Source: Clostridiales bacterium UBA6114 (GTDB lineage: Bacteria; Bacillota; Clostridia; Oscillospirales; Butyricicoccaceae). From it: a stretch of 64,000 nt of DNA. Position numbers and translations under genes: made by a program. The notes under the pieces were generated by a model that saw only the letters and a list, made by a program, of their open reading frames with translations, was not told the origin of the DNA and did not search any database. Shown here piece by piece: positions 52,563-60,721 of this stretch. Position 1 is the first letter of the stretch. Each line of letters begins with the position of its first letter. The stretch is taken from assembly GCA_002423435.1 (NCBI GenBank), contig DIWE01000018.1:144599-208598 (forward strand). The letters run 5' to 3'.

Positions 52563-54575
52563 TCAACTGTCTTCGCGGATAACATTGGACTGCCTGCGGT
52601 AATCCTTGAGGTTTATTCTAAAACGGTCTAACCGGCGATAGAGAGTGGCCCGGTTGATTTTCAGTGTCGCAGCGGCAACGGCTACGTTATAGTCAGCCTC
52701 TTTCAAAATTCTGATTAGATTTTCACGCTGGTCCAAAGTGTATTCGTTTTTAGCCTCTTGGGAAATGGATTCCGGCCCAGATAGAGTGAATTGCCTTATC
52801 CGGTTTCCCACGGCATTTTGAGACAGATGCTCCACCTCGATCGTGCGGCTGCCGCCGCTGCAATAATAGGCACATATCATGGCGTTTTGCAGTTCCCGGA
52901 CATTTCCGGGCCAATCATATCCATCGAGACAATTAATGCAGGCCGGGCTGATCCGTTTAGGAGTAGGGAGGCCGTCGGGCCCGTGGTTCAGCCCTTGTAT
53001 AAAATACTCGGCCAGCAAAGGGATATCCCCCTTGCGGCTGCGCAAGGGAGGGATAAAAAAGGTCAGTACATTGATTCGATAGTACAGGTCCGCCCGAAAG
53101 CGATAGTTTTCGATTTCTTTCAGCAAATTCCGGTTGGTCGCTGCAATTACGCGGACATTGAGCTCCTTTTCGGTCTTGCCTCCAATCCGGGAAATTCTAT
53201 GGGTATCGAGAACGCGCAACAGCTTGGCTTGGATTTCCAGAGGAAGTTCCCCAATCTCGTCAAGAAAAATGGTGCCGCCATTAGCCAGCTCAAACTTCCC
53301 CGGGTTTCCCGTATTTAGGGCGCCTGTAAAGGCGCCCCTTTCATAACCGAAAAGTTCGCTTTCCACAAGAGAATGGGGCAAAGAGGCGCAATTTACTGCA
53401 ATAAAGGGACCCTTGACCCGGTTGCTGGAATTATGAATGGCATGGGCAAACAGCTCTTTTCCGGTACCGCTTTCTCCCTCGATCAATATCGTGCATTGTG
53501 TTGAGGCAACATCTTTCATGGTCCGCATAATGCGGCACATATCCTGATCCTGAGTTATAATGGAATTAAAGGTATATCGCGCCTTGTTTCCGGAAACTTC
53601 ATTTGCTATTTTGTTGATTTCTTCAGTTTTGCGCAATAGTAGAATGATACCTGACAACATATCCTTAGAGATTATTGGCGTCACCGAAACGTTACACGAA
53701 ACCAACTTGTCATTGAAGACAAAATCCTGTTCCATATCGCTGAAAGGATAATGCGCGTTGGCCAGCTTTGTTTGAAAATCCCGGGACGGCAGAATGAAGG
53801 AGATATGCTGTCCAACCAACTCGTTTGCATTGATTAAAAACATTTTGGAGATGCGCTTACTGGTGCGCACAATTTTCAGAGCGCTGTTGAGAACGATTAA
53901 TCCCTCGAAAATCATGGAAAAGGTGCTGTTAATTAAATTATAGGAGTTGTAGAGCGCATACAGATTTTCGATGGCATAGGCTGCCGCCGCAATCATTCCC
54001 AAAGCATGCAGGTTGCTCGTAGTATTCCGGCCGCTCATATTCAGGCATCCAATGATATTTCCGTCATTATCATGAATTGGTGCAGCGGAGCAGGTATGGG
54101 GATGTTGCCGAAAACAGTAATGTTCCGCTCCATAGACTTGTATGGGTGCATCTTCCAACATGCAAAGTGAGACCCCGTTTGTACCAATGGTGGATTCTTC
54201 CCACCGCACCCCTAAACAGAAATGGTTGTTTCCGTTAACCTGATTATAATATTCCTCACAACAGATGTAGTAGAGCATATGTCCTGCCCGATCGTGCAGG
54301 GTAATCATGTTGTTGGAATCTTCAACCAAAGTATATAAATTGTCAATACACGGTTTGGATACATCTATTAAGGCCTGATTCTTTTGCCCGATTTCCTTAA
54401 ATTCTGAATCTGAGAGAATTTGTGGGACGGGAGACTGAACATCGATTTGCAGCTTTTGGCAGCGAAGCCATGAGGCAGCAATCATCGGCCTTACTTCCGG
54501 GAGAATTTTACCGGTACGCTGAAAATGATCCCATAACACTTTTTTCTGAGCAAAAATACCTTGCATACAAGTCAC
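52563..54575 (-). CDS. Sigma-54-dependent enhancer-binding activator (AcoR-like)
   Basis: A 670-residue regulator with an N-terminal GAF-type sensor (about 50-190, with CCEEYYNQVNGNNHFCLGVR), a PAS-like middle (about 215-320) and a complete AAA domain: Walker A GESGTGKE (about 366), GAFTGA in YERGAFTGALN (about 413) and Walker B GTIFLDEIGELP. A C-terminal Fis HTH (AAATLKINRATLYRRLDRF) follows. Unlike the PrpR-type protein at 15541-17325, every sigma-54 contact motif is intact. It should bind the inverted repeat at 51064-51112 and activate both flanking -24/-12 promoters in response to a small-molecule signal. Confidence 0.93.
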   Translation of the reverse strand: MTCMQGIFAQKKVLWDHFQRTGKILPEVRPMIAASWLRCQKLQIDVQSPVPQILSDSEFKEIGQKNQALIDVSKPCIDNLYTLVEDSNNMITLHDRAGHMLYYICCEEYYNQVNGNNHFCLGVRWEESTIGTNGVSLCMLEDAPIQVYGAEHYCFRQHPHTCSAAPIHDNDGNIIGCLNMSGRNTTSNLHALGMIAAAAYAIENLYALYNSYNLINSTFSMIFEGLIVLNSALKIVRTSKRISKMFLINANELVGQHISFILPSRDFQTKLANAHYPFSDMEQDFVFNDKLVSCNVSVTPIISKDMLSGIILLLRKTEEINKIANEVSGNKARYTFNSIITQDQDMCRIMRTMKDVASTQCTILIEGESGTGKELFAHAIHNSSNRVKGPFIAVNCASLPHSLVESELFGYERGAFTGALNTGNPGKFELANGGTIFLDEIGELPLEIQAKLLRVLDTHRISRIGGKTEKELNVRVIAATNRNLLKEIENYRFRADLYYRINVLTFFIPPLRSRKGDIPLLAEYFIQGLNHGPDGLPTPKRISPACINCLDGYDWPGNVRELQNAMICAYYCSGGSRTIEVEHLSQNAVGNRIRQFTLSGPESISQEAKNEYTLDQRENLIRILKEADYNVAVAAATLKINRATLYRRLDRFRINLKDYRRQSNVIREDS

Positions 54576-54943
54576 CTCCCGCTTATAATGGCTGAAATAA
54601 ATCTGATTTTAGAACCATTATTAATTAGATTCGCAGCTAACCGCACAAAGAGCAAACTAAAAAACATAATGCCCATGGCGTAAAATGAAAGAATTCTTCC
54701 TTAATACGTTTTGCCGGGCCCCCAACATGTAATTCAACTACATGATAGCACTTTTTGCGCCGGTAAACTATATGGATATGGGAGCTAATGCCTGTCATTA
54801 CCAAAGGCTGACCTTTTTGTCGTCGTATGGTCGGCACCATTTCTGCTCTGATGGGGAGTTTTCTTTGTCTGTTTTTCTCCCCTCTGTAAGCCATTTTCTT
54901 TCCCCCAGCCGAGCCGGGGGTTGTCTTTGCTGCATTAATACGT
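54576..54943. other. Gap with no recognised gene
   Basis: Frames are open on the minus strand (54637 to about 55044) but the product is basic, low-complexity and overlaps the ilvE 3' end, so I do not call it. An inverted repeat CCCCC…GGGGG sits at 54902-54920. The plus-strand terminator just to the right suggests a short + transcript may begin here. Confidence 0.35.
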
Positions 54944-54981
54944 ACCGCCTCCAAAGAAAGCTCTTTGGAGGCGGTTTTTTT
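54944..54981 (+). terminator. Strong Rho-independent terminator on the + strand
   Basis: ACCGCCTCCAAAG and CTTTGGAGGCGGT form a perfect 13-bp stem with a 6-nt loop, followed by seven T. The nearest + strand gene is 2.4 kb upstream and has its own terminator, so this either ends an unannotated + transcript or its hairpin simply protects the 3' end of ilvE mRNA on the other strand. Confidence 0.75.
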
Positions 54982-54995
54982 ATCGGTATCCGTAT

Positions 54996-56063
54996 TTATT
55001 TTACCTCGGTTACCCAGCCGAATTCGTCCTTTGCCTTGCCCCACTGGATCGCGGTCAGCGTGTCGTACAGCTTCTGCGTGAGGCTCCCGATTTTGAAATC
55101 GTTTATCGTGACGATATCTCCCTCGTAGTTAAGCTCTCCGATCGGGGAAATGACGGCGGCGGTGCCGGAGCCGAACGCCTCCTCCATTTTGCCCGCTTTC
55201 GCGGCGTTCATCAGGTCGTCGATCGTAAAGCGGCGCTCCGAGACCGGGACCCCCCAGCTTTTCAGAAGCCGGATACAGGAGTCGCGGGTGACGCCGGGAA
55301 GAATGGAGCCTTCGATGGGCGCCGTTATCACCTCGCCGCCGATCTTAAAGAAAACGTTCATCGTTCCGACTTCCTCGACGTATTTGCGGTGGACGCCGTC
55401 GAGCCACAGAACCTGCGTATAGCCCTTAACCTGCGCCTTGTCCTGCGCCTTGATCGACGCCGCGTAGTTGCCGCCGCACTTGGCAAAGCCCGTTCCGCCC
55501 TTGACCGCGCGGACATATTCGTCCTCGACATAGATCTTGACCGGGCTCACGCCCTCGGGGTAATACGCGCCGACAGGCGAAAGGATAATGATGAATTTAT
55601 AGGTGTGCGACGGGTGGACGCCGATCGCGACGTCGGTCGCGATCACAAACGGGCGGATATAGAGCGAAGTCTCCTTTTCCGTCGGAATCCAGTCGCGGTC
55701 GACCGAGACGACCGCCTTTACCGCCTGGATAAAGTCCTCGACCGGGATCTCAGGTATGCAGAGGCGCTCGTGGGTGCGGTTTAAGCGCTCGGCGTTTTTT
55801 TCCGGGCGGAACAAAAGAATCCTTCCGTCGTCGGCATGATAAGCCTTCAAGCCCTCGAACGATTCCTGCGCATAGTGGAAAACCATCGTCGCGGGATCGA
55901 ACAGCATGGGGGCATACGGTACGATGGACGGGTCGTGCCACCCGCGCCCTTCGGTGTAATCCATCACAAACATGTGGTCCGTAAAATATCTTCCAAAGCC
56001 GAGATCGTGCCCGTCCGGCTTTTTCTTCGGCTTCGTTGTCTTAGTGATTTTAATGTCTAGCAT
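54996..56063 (-). CDS. ilvE: Branched-chain amino acid aminotransferase
   Basis: A 355-residue class IV aminotransferase of the long BCAT type: GRYFTDHMFVMDYTEGRGWH at about 24-43, YAQESFEGLKAYHADDGRILLFRP, the PLP-binding Lys in GGTGFAKCGGNYAAS (about 194-208) and GTMNVFFKIGGEVITAP. It transaminates Leu, Ile and Val with 2-oxoglutarate in the cytosol. It stands alone with a divergent surface-protein gene upstream. Confidence 0.95.
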   Translation of the reverse strand: MLDIKITKTTKPKKKPDGHDLGFGRYFTDHMFVMDYTEGRGWHDPSIVPYAPMLFDPATMVFHYAQESFEGLKAYHADDGRILLFRPEKNAERLNRTHERLCIPEIPVEDFIQAVKAVVSVDRDWIPTEKETSLYIRPFVIATDVAIGVHPSHTYKFIIILSPVGAYYPEGVSPVKIYVEDEYVRAVKGGTGFAKCGGNYAASIKAQDKAQVKGYTQVLWLDGVHRKYVEEVGTMNVFFKIGGEVITAPIEGSILPGVTRDSCIRLLKSWGVPVSERRFTIDDLMNAAKAGKMEEAFGSGTAAVISPIGELNYEGDIVTINDFKIGSLTQKLYDTLTAIQWGKAKDEFGWVTEVK

Positions 56064-56210
56064 CTTGCAAAACCCCCATTTATATTCCGAATAAATGATA
56101 TTTTATCAAAAGAAACCGAAAAGTGCAACGCATAAAAAGATGAGACTTTTCAATTATTATTAAAAATGATATAATATTTTTCTGAAAACCCGCGGAAATG
56201 GGGCCAAAAT

Positions 56211-57401
56211 ATGTGTATAAAGTTGCCATTTAAAAAAATTTTTTCTATATTTTTAATCTGCGTCACCCTGCTTTTTCTGGGGCTGCCGGCAAACGCCGCG
56301 CCGACGGTGGTTTTTACGGTGGTAAACGACCAGTTCCAGGCTTTGAGCGACGCGACGATGCCGGTGGAAAAAGACGGCAAATACTATGTTCCCTACACGG
56401 TATTTTTATCCGGGTTCGGAGATTTGAAAGCGTACAATTCCACCCAGGAGCAGGTCCTCGTCCTGTACGACAAGGAAAAGGTGATCTCCTTCGACATCGC
56501 ACACGGCTACACATACGACCAGCAGATGCGCACCTACAACGAAAGCGCGTTTACTCAAAACGGCAGGGTTTTCGTTCCCGTCTCCTTTATCTGTTCAACC
56601 TGGGGGTTTTATTATTCCATCATTCCCTCCTCGAAAGGGAATATCGTCCGGATCAACAAAGAGGCCCCCTCCCTTTCCGACAGCATGCTTCTCTATCTCG
56701 GCGATTCGGTCATGTCTTCTCTGATTTCCCAGTACGACAAGGCCACGCCGCCTTCCGGGGGAGTGACCACGCCGCCTATAAGCAACGAGCCCCCTCCGGT
56801 CGAAACAAGGAAAACGGTTTATCTGACCTTCGACGCATCCCCGGGCGGTGCGACCACAGATATCTTGAAGGCCCTTTCCCAATACCGGTATTCCGCGACG
56901 TTTTTCTGCGGGCTTGCGAATATGGACGCGGACGACGTCGTCCGCAACATCATCATAAACGGCCATACGGTCGGCCTAAACGCCGACCTTTTGACCGAGG
57001 ACCTGAAGGAAAACACACCGGACGCCGTCACAAAGCAGCTTTCGGAGGCAAATGCGCGGCTTCTGAAAATTGCAAAAACCAAATCGCGCGTCGTCCGTAT
57101 CACCGACGCGGGCCTTTCGGGACTTTCGGAAGAAGTGCGCGACGCCCTTTACCTCTCCGGCTACCGGCTCTGGGACTACACCATCGACGCGACGGCGAAA
57201 AGTACCTCCTACTCGATCTCCACCCTGATCACGTCGGCGCTGAAAAAGACCTCGCGCCCGGCCGTTATTATGCTGGGAAACCGGGAGGCGGACTTAAGGG
57301 CGCTTAATTCCGTTCTCGCTTTCTTAAAGGAGAACAACTATATCGTGCTCCCGGTAAACGACTGGGATACGCCGATAAACGCCTATCAGGACATCCGGTA
57401 A
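56211..57401 (+). CDS. Secreted protein: copper-amine-oxidase N-like domain plus degenerate polysaccharide deacetylase domain
   Basis: A 396-residue exported protein with a signal peptide (residues 1-30, cleavage after LPANA). Residues 35-150 look like the copper amine oxidase N-terminal repeat region (KDGKYYVPYTVFLSGFG, RVFVPVSFIC). A Pro-rich linker follows (about 183-200), then a NodB/polysaccharide-deacetylase fold (about 203-390). The catalytic DD of TFDDG is replaced (LTFDASPGG) and the HS/TxxH metal motif reads GHTVGLNA with no second His. The enzyme is thus probably inactive and may bind peptidoglycan or another glycan. Confidence 0.75.
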   Translation: MCIKLPFKKIFSIFLICVTLLFLGLPANAAPTVVFTVVNDQFQALSDATMPVEKDGKYYVPYTVFLSGFGDLKAYNSTQEQVLVLYDKEKVISFDIAHGYTYDQQMRTYNESAFTQNGRVFVPVSFICSTWGFYYSIIPSSKGNIVRINKEAPSLSDSMLLYLGDSVMSSLISQYDKATPPSGGVTTPPISNEPPPVETRKTVYLTFDASPGGATTDILKALSQYRYSATFFCGLANMDADDVVRNIIINGHTVGLNADLLTEDLKENTPDAVTKQLSEANARLLKIAKTKSRVVRITDAGLSGLSEEVRDALYLSGYRLWDYTIDATAKSTSYSISTLITSALKKTSRPAVIMLGNREADLRALNSVLAFLKENNYIVLPVNDWDTPINAYQDIR

Positions 57402-57422
57402 ATGTCGACTTTTCCGACACTT

Positions 57423-57455
57423 AAAAAAGAGAAGGAAATGCTCCTTCTCTTTTTT
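57423..57455. terminator. Rho-independent terminator after the surface-protein gene
   Basis: A perfect 14-bp stem AAAAAAGAGAAGGA with its complement has a 5-nt loop and ends in a T-run, 21 bases past the stop. Confidence 0.9.
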
Positions 57456-57476
57456 GACGCGCGCTTAAAAATCTGG

Positions 57477-57531
57477 TATATTTAATATATATATTATATA
57501 TATTTATATATTTAAACCATTTAGGGCATTA
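57477..57531. other. A+T-only stretch upstream of dnaA
   Basis: About 40 bases consist almost only of alternating T and A (TATATTTAATATATATATTA…). In this position it may be a second unwinding region or simply an UP-like promoter element for dnaA. No DnaA box is seen next to it. Confidence 0.4.
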
Positions 57532-57560
57532 TTGCTATTTTTTTCGAAATATGGTAGTAT
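57532..57560 (+). promoter_or_regulatory. dnaA: Possible dnaA promoter
   Basis: TTGCTA (57532-57537), a 17-bp spacer and TAGTAT (57555-57560) would start transcription near 57567, immediately before the palindromic element, which would then form the leader. Confidence 0.4.
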
Positions 57561-57568
57561 TACGTGGA

Positions 57569-57786
57569 TAGCCGGAGCATGATAATCTTAACCCGTTTCT
57601 GAGACTGTGGGCCGCCTTGCCCCAAGACGGCCCACAGTCTCAGAAATCTTCGACCTTGCGGGAGCGGATTTTTGTGTCCGGCAAGGCAGCGGACGCAGAT
57701 GGGCTGTCGCCCATCAAGGACAATAACGAAGCCGGACGCAAATAAGATGCCCCGCAAGGCGGGTTCCGATTATCATGCTCCGGCTA
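57569..57786. repeat. 218-bp palindromic (MITE-like) element in the dnaA leader
   Basis: Perfect 18-bp inverted ends (TAGCCGGAGCATGATAAT and its complement at 57769-57786) bound a region with strong internal hairpins: a 19-bp stem at 57596-57644 (TTTCTGAGACTGTGGGCCG with complement) and a second nested one in the right half (CCTTGCGG…CCGCAAGG, GATGGGC…GCCCATC). It has TA at both ends, no coding capacity, and ends 40 bases before dnaA. It could be a miniature inverted-repeat transposable element or a structured RNA leader. Confidence 0.7.
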
Positions 57787-57826
57787 AACGCAAAAGAGGA
57801 AATTCAAAAGTCGGGAGGCCGTGGAA

Positions 57827-59143
57827 TTGAACACTGCCGAGGATTTATTCAAAAAAATGCTGTCTCTTTTAGAGCGCGATATCACTCCGATAACGATCGC
57901 GACATGGTTTGAGGACGCATCGGCCGTCGATTTAACCGAAAAGACCTTGGTCTTATATACGCCCAGCGAATTCAAGAAAGAAATCATATCCCAGCGCTTT
58001 ATGGAGGTTTTGACCTCCGCCGCGAAAGAACTCTTAAACGGGGATATCGAAATATGTCTTTTGTGCGGCGAGGAGGAGCTCGCCTCCTACAAGGTGTCGA
58101 CTGTCGAGAAAATGGACCGCAGCGCAAACGATTATTACACCTTTAAGCACTTTGTCGTCGGCTCGTCGAACCGTTTCGCCCACGCCGCCGCCGTCGCCGT
58201 TTCGAAAAGCCCGTCGACCGCCTACAACCCCCTTTTCATCTACGGTCAGTCGGGGCTCGGCAAGACCCATCTTCTATATGCGATCGCGGGAGAAATCGAG
58301 CACCGATATCCTAATTTCCGCATTCTTTACATCAAGGGGGACGATTTTACAAACGAACTGATCACGGCGATCCAGTCGGGGTCGGACACCGTGCGCTCCT
58401 TTCGCGCGAAATACCGGATGACCGACCTCCTTTTGGTCGACGATATCCAGTTTATCGCGGGCAAGGAACGCACCCAGGAGGAATTCTTCCACACGTTCAA
58501 TACCCTGTACGAGGCACATAAGCAGATCGTACTGACCTCCGACCGTCCGCCGAAGGAAATCAAGACGCTTGAGGACCGCTTAAAGACCCGGTTTGAATGG
58601 GGTCTGATCGCGGATATCCAGCCGCCCGATTATGAAACCCGCATGGCCATTATCGGCGCCAAGGCAAAGCTGATTGACTTTTCCCTGCCGGAAGACGTGA
58701 TGCAGTATTTAGCGGGGATGATCACCTCGAACGTGCGGCAGCTCGAAGGCGCGGTAAAAAAAATAAAAGCGCTTCACGAGCTGATGGAAAAAGAGATCAA
58801 CATCGATCTCGCGGAAATGGCCATCCGCGATATTTTTCTGGAAAACCCCGGCTTAAACCCGACGGCAAGCCTGATTATCAAGGAAGTGGCGGATTATTTT
58901 TCGATCACGCCGGACAGACTGATAAGCTTAAACCGGGCAAAGGACACCCTTTTCCCGAGACAGGTCGCAATGTACCTGGTACGCGAGCTGACCGACCTGT
59001 CCCTGCCTGAAATCGGCAAGGAGTTCGGCCGGGACCATTCGACGGTTCTCCACTCCATCAATAAGATTGAGGACATCATTAAAAACGACAGCGTCACCCA
59101 AAACACCATCAGGGATTTAAAAACGAATATCCGGGAGAAATAA
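57827..59143 (+). CDS. dnaA: Chromosomal replication initiator protein DnaA
   Basis: A 438-residue protein with all four domains: N-terminal domain I (1-80), linker, AAA+ domain III with Walker A GQSGLGKTHLLYAI and Walker B LLLVDDIQFI, and domain IV with the DnaA-box signature GRDHSTVLHSI near the C-terminus. The start is uncertain: GTG at 57821 is only two bases from GGGAGG, whereas TTG at 57827 has the normal eight-base spacing, so I place it at TTG. It unwinds the origin that lies just downstream. Confidence 0.95.
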   Translation: MNTAEDLFKKMLSLLERDITPITIATWFEDASAVDLTEKTLVLYTPSEFKKEIISQRFMEVLTSAAKELLNGDIEICLLCGEEELASYKVSTVEKMDRSANDYYTFKHFVVGSSNRFAHAAAVAVSKSPSTAYNPLFIYGQSGLGKTHLLYAIAGEIEHRYPNFRILYIKGDDFTNELITAIQSGSDTVRSFRAKYRMTDLLLVDDIQFIAGKERTQEEFFHTFNTLYEAHKQIVLTSDRPPKEIKTLEDRLKTRFEWGLIADIQPPDYETRMAIIGAKAKLIDFSLPEDVMQYLAGMITSNVRQLEGAVKKIKALHELMEKEINIDLAEMAIRDIFLENPGLNPTASLIIKEVADYFSITPDRLISLNRAKDTLFPRQVAMYLVRELTDLSLPEIGKEFGRDHSTVLHSINKIEDIIKNDSVTQNTIRDLKTNIREK

Positions 59144-59385
59144 AAAGATATCAACATTTTCTTGTTGATATTGCGTTTAAGGCTGTTAATTTCTGTGGAA
59201 AAAAAACGCGTGCTGTAAAAGAAAGCGGTATTTGCTCTGATTTCAACAAAACGCTGTTTACGCGTTTTTCCATATTTCTCAGTAATTTCAGGCTTTTTCC
59301 ACAATTTGAGACCGCTTACTACTACTTCTAAAACTATTATTATATTTTTTTAATAAAAGAAATATGATAAGAAAGGAAATAAAAA
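59144..59385. other. oriC: Chromosomal replication origin (oriC) between dnaA and dnaN
   Basis: The intergenic region holds DnaA-box-like sequences TGTGGAAAA (59194-59202, reverse) and TTTTCCACA (59295-59303). Eleven bases after the latter comes a run of CTA/CTT triplets (CTTACTACTACTTCTA, 59315-59330), i.e. DnaA-trios, leading into an A+T-rich stretch to 59360. This order (box, GC-containing gap, trios, AT-rich DNA) is the basal unwinding system known from Bacillus subtilis oriC. Confidence 0.8.
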
Positions 59386-60495
59386 ATGAAATTTTTTTGT
59401 GAAAAGGAATTACTGGCCGACGCCGTTTCCGTCTGCTCGAGAGCCGTCTCTTCGAAAAGCACCATCTCTGTTCTGGAAGGCCTTCTGATTTCGGCGGATG
59501 AACAGGTTTCCGTCTGCGGATATGATTTAAAAACCGGAATTCGCTGCTCTTTTGAAGCCAATATCGAAAAAAAAGGCACAATCGTTTTAAATGCGCGCAT
59601 ATTTGGGGATATTATTAGAAAGCTGCCGGACGACGTCGTCGAGATCTCCGTCGATGAAAAAATGATCACGACGATCAAATGCGCCCTTTCGGAATTCAAC
59701 ATCATCGGCTCGTCCGCCGAGGAATATCCCGTCATCCCGGAGGTCGACAAGGAGAAAAAGATCAGCGTCCCCCAGGGGCTTTTAAAACATATGATTTCCG
59801 AAACGGTATTCGCGGTCAGCGAAAATGAAAACAAGCCGGTCCATACGGGGACGCTGTTTGAAATCGAGGGCAATTTTATTTCCCTCGTCTCGGTCGACGG
59901 CTACAGGCTCGCTTTGCGAAAGGAGAAGCTCGAAGCGGACCTCGAGGACAGTTCTTTCGTCGTTCCGGGGGATACGCTCCGGGAAATCGAGCGCCTTCTC
60001 GCCGAATCCGACGACCCGGTCGAGCTTTTTTCAGACCAAAAACATATCCTTTTCCAGATCGGAAACGTCGTGATCACGGCGAGGCTTCTGGAGGGGGAAT
60101 TCTTAAATTACAAAAACACGATCCCAAAGGAATTCAGCGCGCAGTATACGGTGAATGTCAGAAGCCTGATCGAATCGATTGAAAGGGTTTCCCTGATCGT
60201 CAGCGAGCGGCTGAAAAACCCGGTGAGGTGCCTCTTTGCGGGCGGATCGATCCGGCTTTCCTGTGTGACCTCGATCGGGAAAGCCTACGACGAATGCCCG
60301 TTTTCGGGAAAAGGCGACGACATCGAGATTGGATTTAATCACAAATATCTGTTGGACGCCTTAAAAGCGTGCCCGGATGAGACGGTGCTGGTTGAACTGA
60401 AAAGCGGGCTTGCCCCCTGCGTGATGCGCCCGGCGGACAGCTCGGAAAAATTCGTTTTCCTGGTTTTACCCGTCAGGCTCCGCGCGAACGAATAA
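59386..60495 (+). CDS. dnaN: DNA polymerase III beta subunit (sliding clamp)
   Basis: A 369-residue protein of three repeated clamp domains. It begins MKFFCEKELLADAVSVCSRA and carries the family landmarks SVDGYRLALRKEKLE (about 162-176) and the C-terminal FLVLPVRL (the usual MPMR-like tail). It forms the ring that tethers polymerase to DNA. AAGGAAAT precedes the ATG. It is the first gene after oriC and is followed by a short S4-domain gene. Confidence 0.96.
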   Translation: MKFFCEKELLADAVSVCSRAVSSKSTISVLEGLLISADEQVSVCGYDLKTGIRCSFEANIEKKGTIVLNARIFGDIIRKLPDDVVEISVDEKMITTIKCALSEFNIIGSSAEEYPVIPEVDKEKKISVPQGLLKHMISETVFAVSENENKPVHTGTLFEIEGNFISLVSVDGYRLALRKEKLEADLEDSSFVVPGDTLREIERLLAESDDPVELFSDQKHILFQIGNVVITARLLEGEFLNYKNTIPKEFSAQYTVNVRSLIESIERVSLIVSERLKNPVRCLFAGGSIRLSCVTSIGKAYDECPFSGKGDDIEIGFNHKYLLDALKACPDETVLVELKSGLAPCVMRPADSSEKFVFLVLPVRLRANE

Positions 60496-60505
60496 AGGAA
60501 AAAAG

Positions 60506-60721
60506 ATGGACCGGAATATGACCGTAAAAATTCAGACGGAGTATATAAGGCTCGACGCCCTGCTAAAGTACGCCGGCCTTGCCGGGACGGGCGGAGAGGC
60601 GAAGGATGCCGTAAAGGACGGCCGGGTCAGGCTCAACGGTGAAATCTGTCTGATGCGGGGCAGAAAAATAAGGCGCGGGGATCTTGTCCTTTATGGCGGG
60701 GTATCCGTCGTGGTGGAATAG
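60506..60721 (+). CDS. yaaA: S4-domain RNA-binding protein (YaaA/RlbA type)
   Basis: A 71-residue protein consisting of one S4 fold: IRLDALLKYAGLAGTGGEAK followed by VKDGRVRLNGE and RRGDLVLYGG. The position between dnaN and recF is where Bacillota carry this gene. AAGGA lies before the ATG, and its stop abuts the recF start. The function in this organism is unknown; relatives bind structured RNA, possibly in ribosome assembly. Confidence 0.9.
   Translation: MDRNMTVKIQTEYIRLDALLKYAGLAGTGGEAKDAVKDGRVRLNGEICLMRGRKIRRGDLVLYGGVSVVVE

Noticed and set aside
54637..55044. Minus-strand frame after ilvE with a basic product
   Set aside because: It overlaps the ilvE 3' end and the terminator hairpin, and nothing in it is recognisable.
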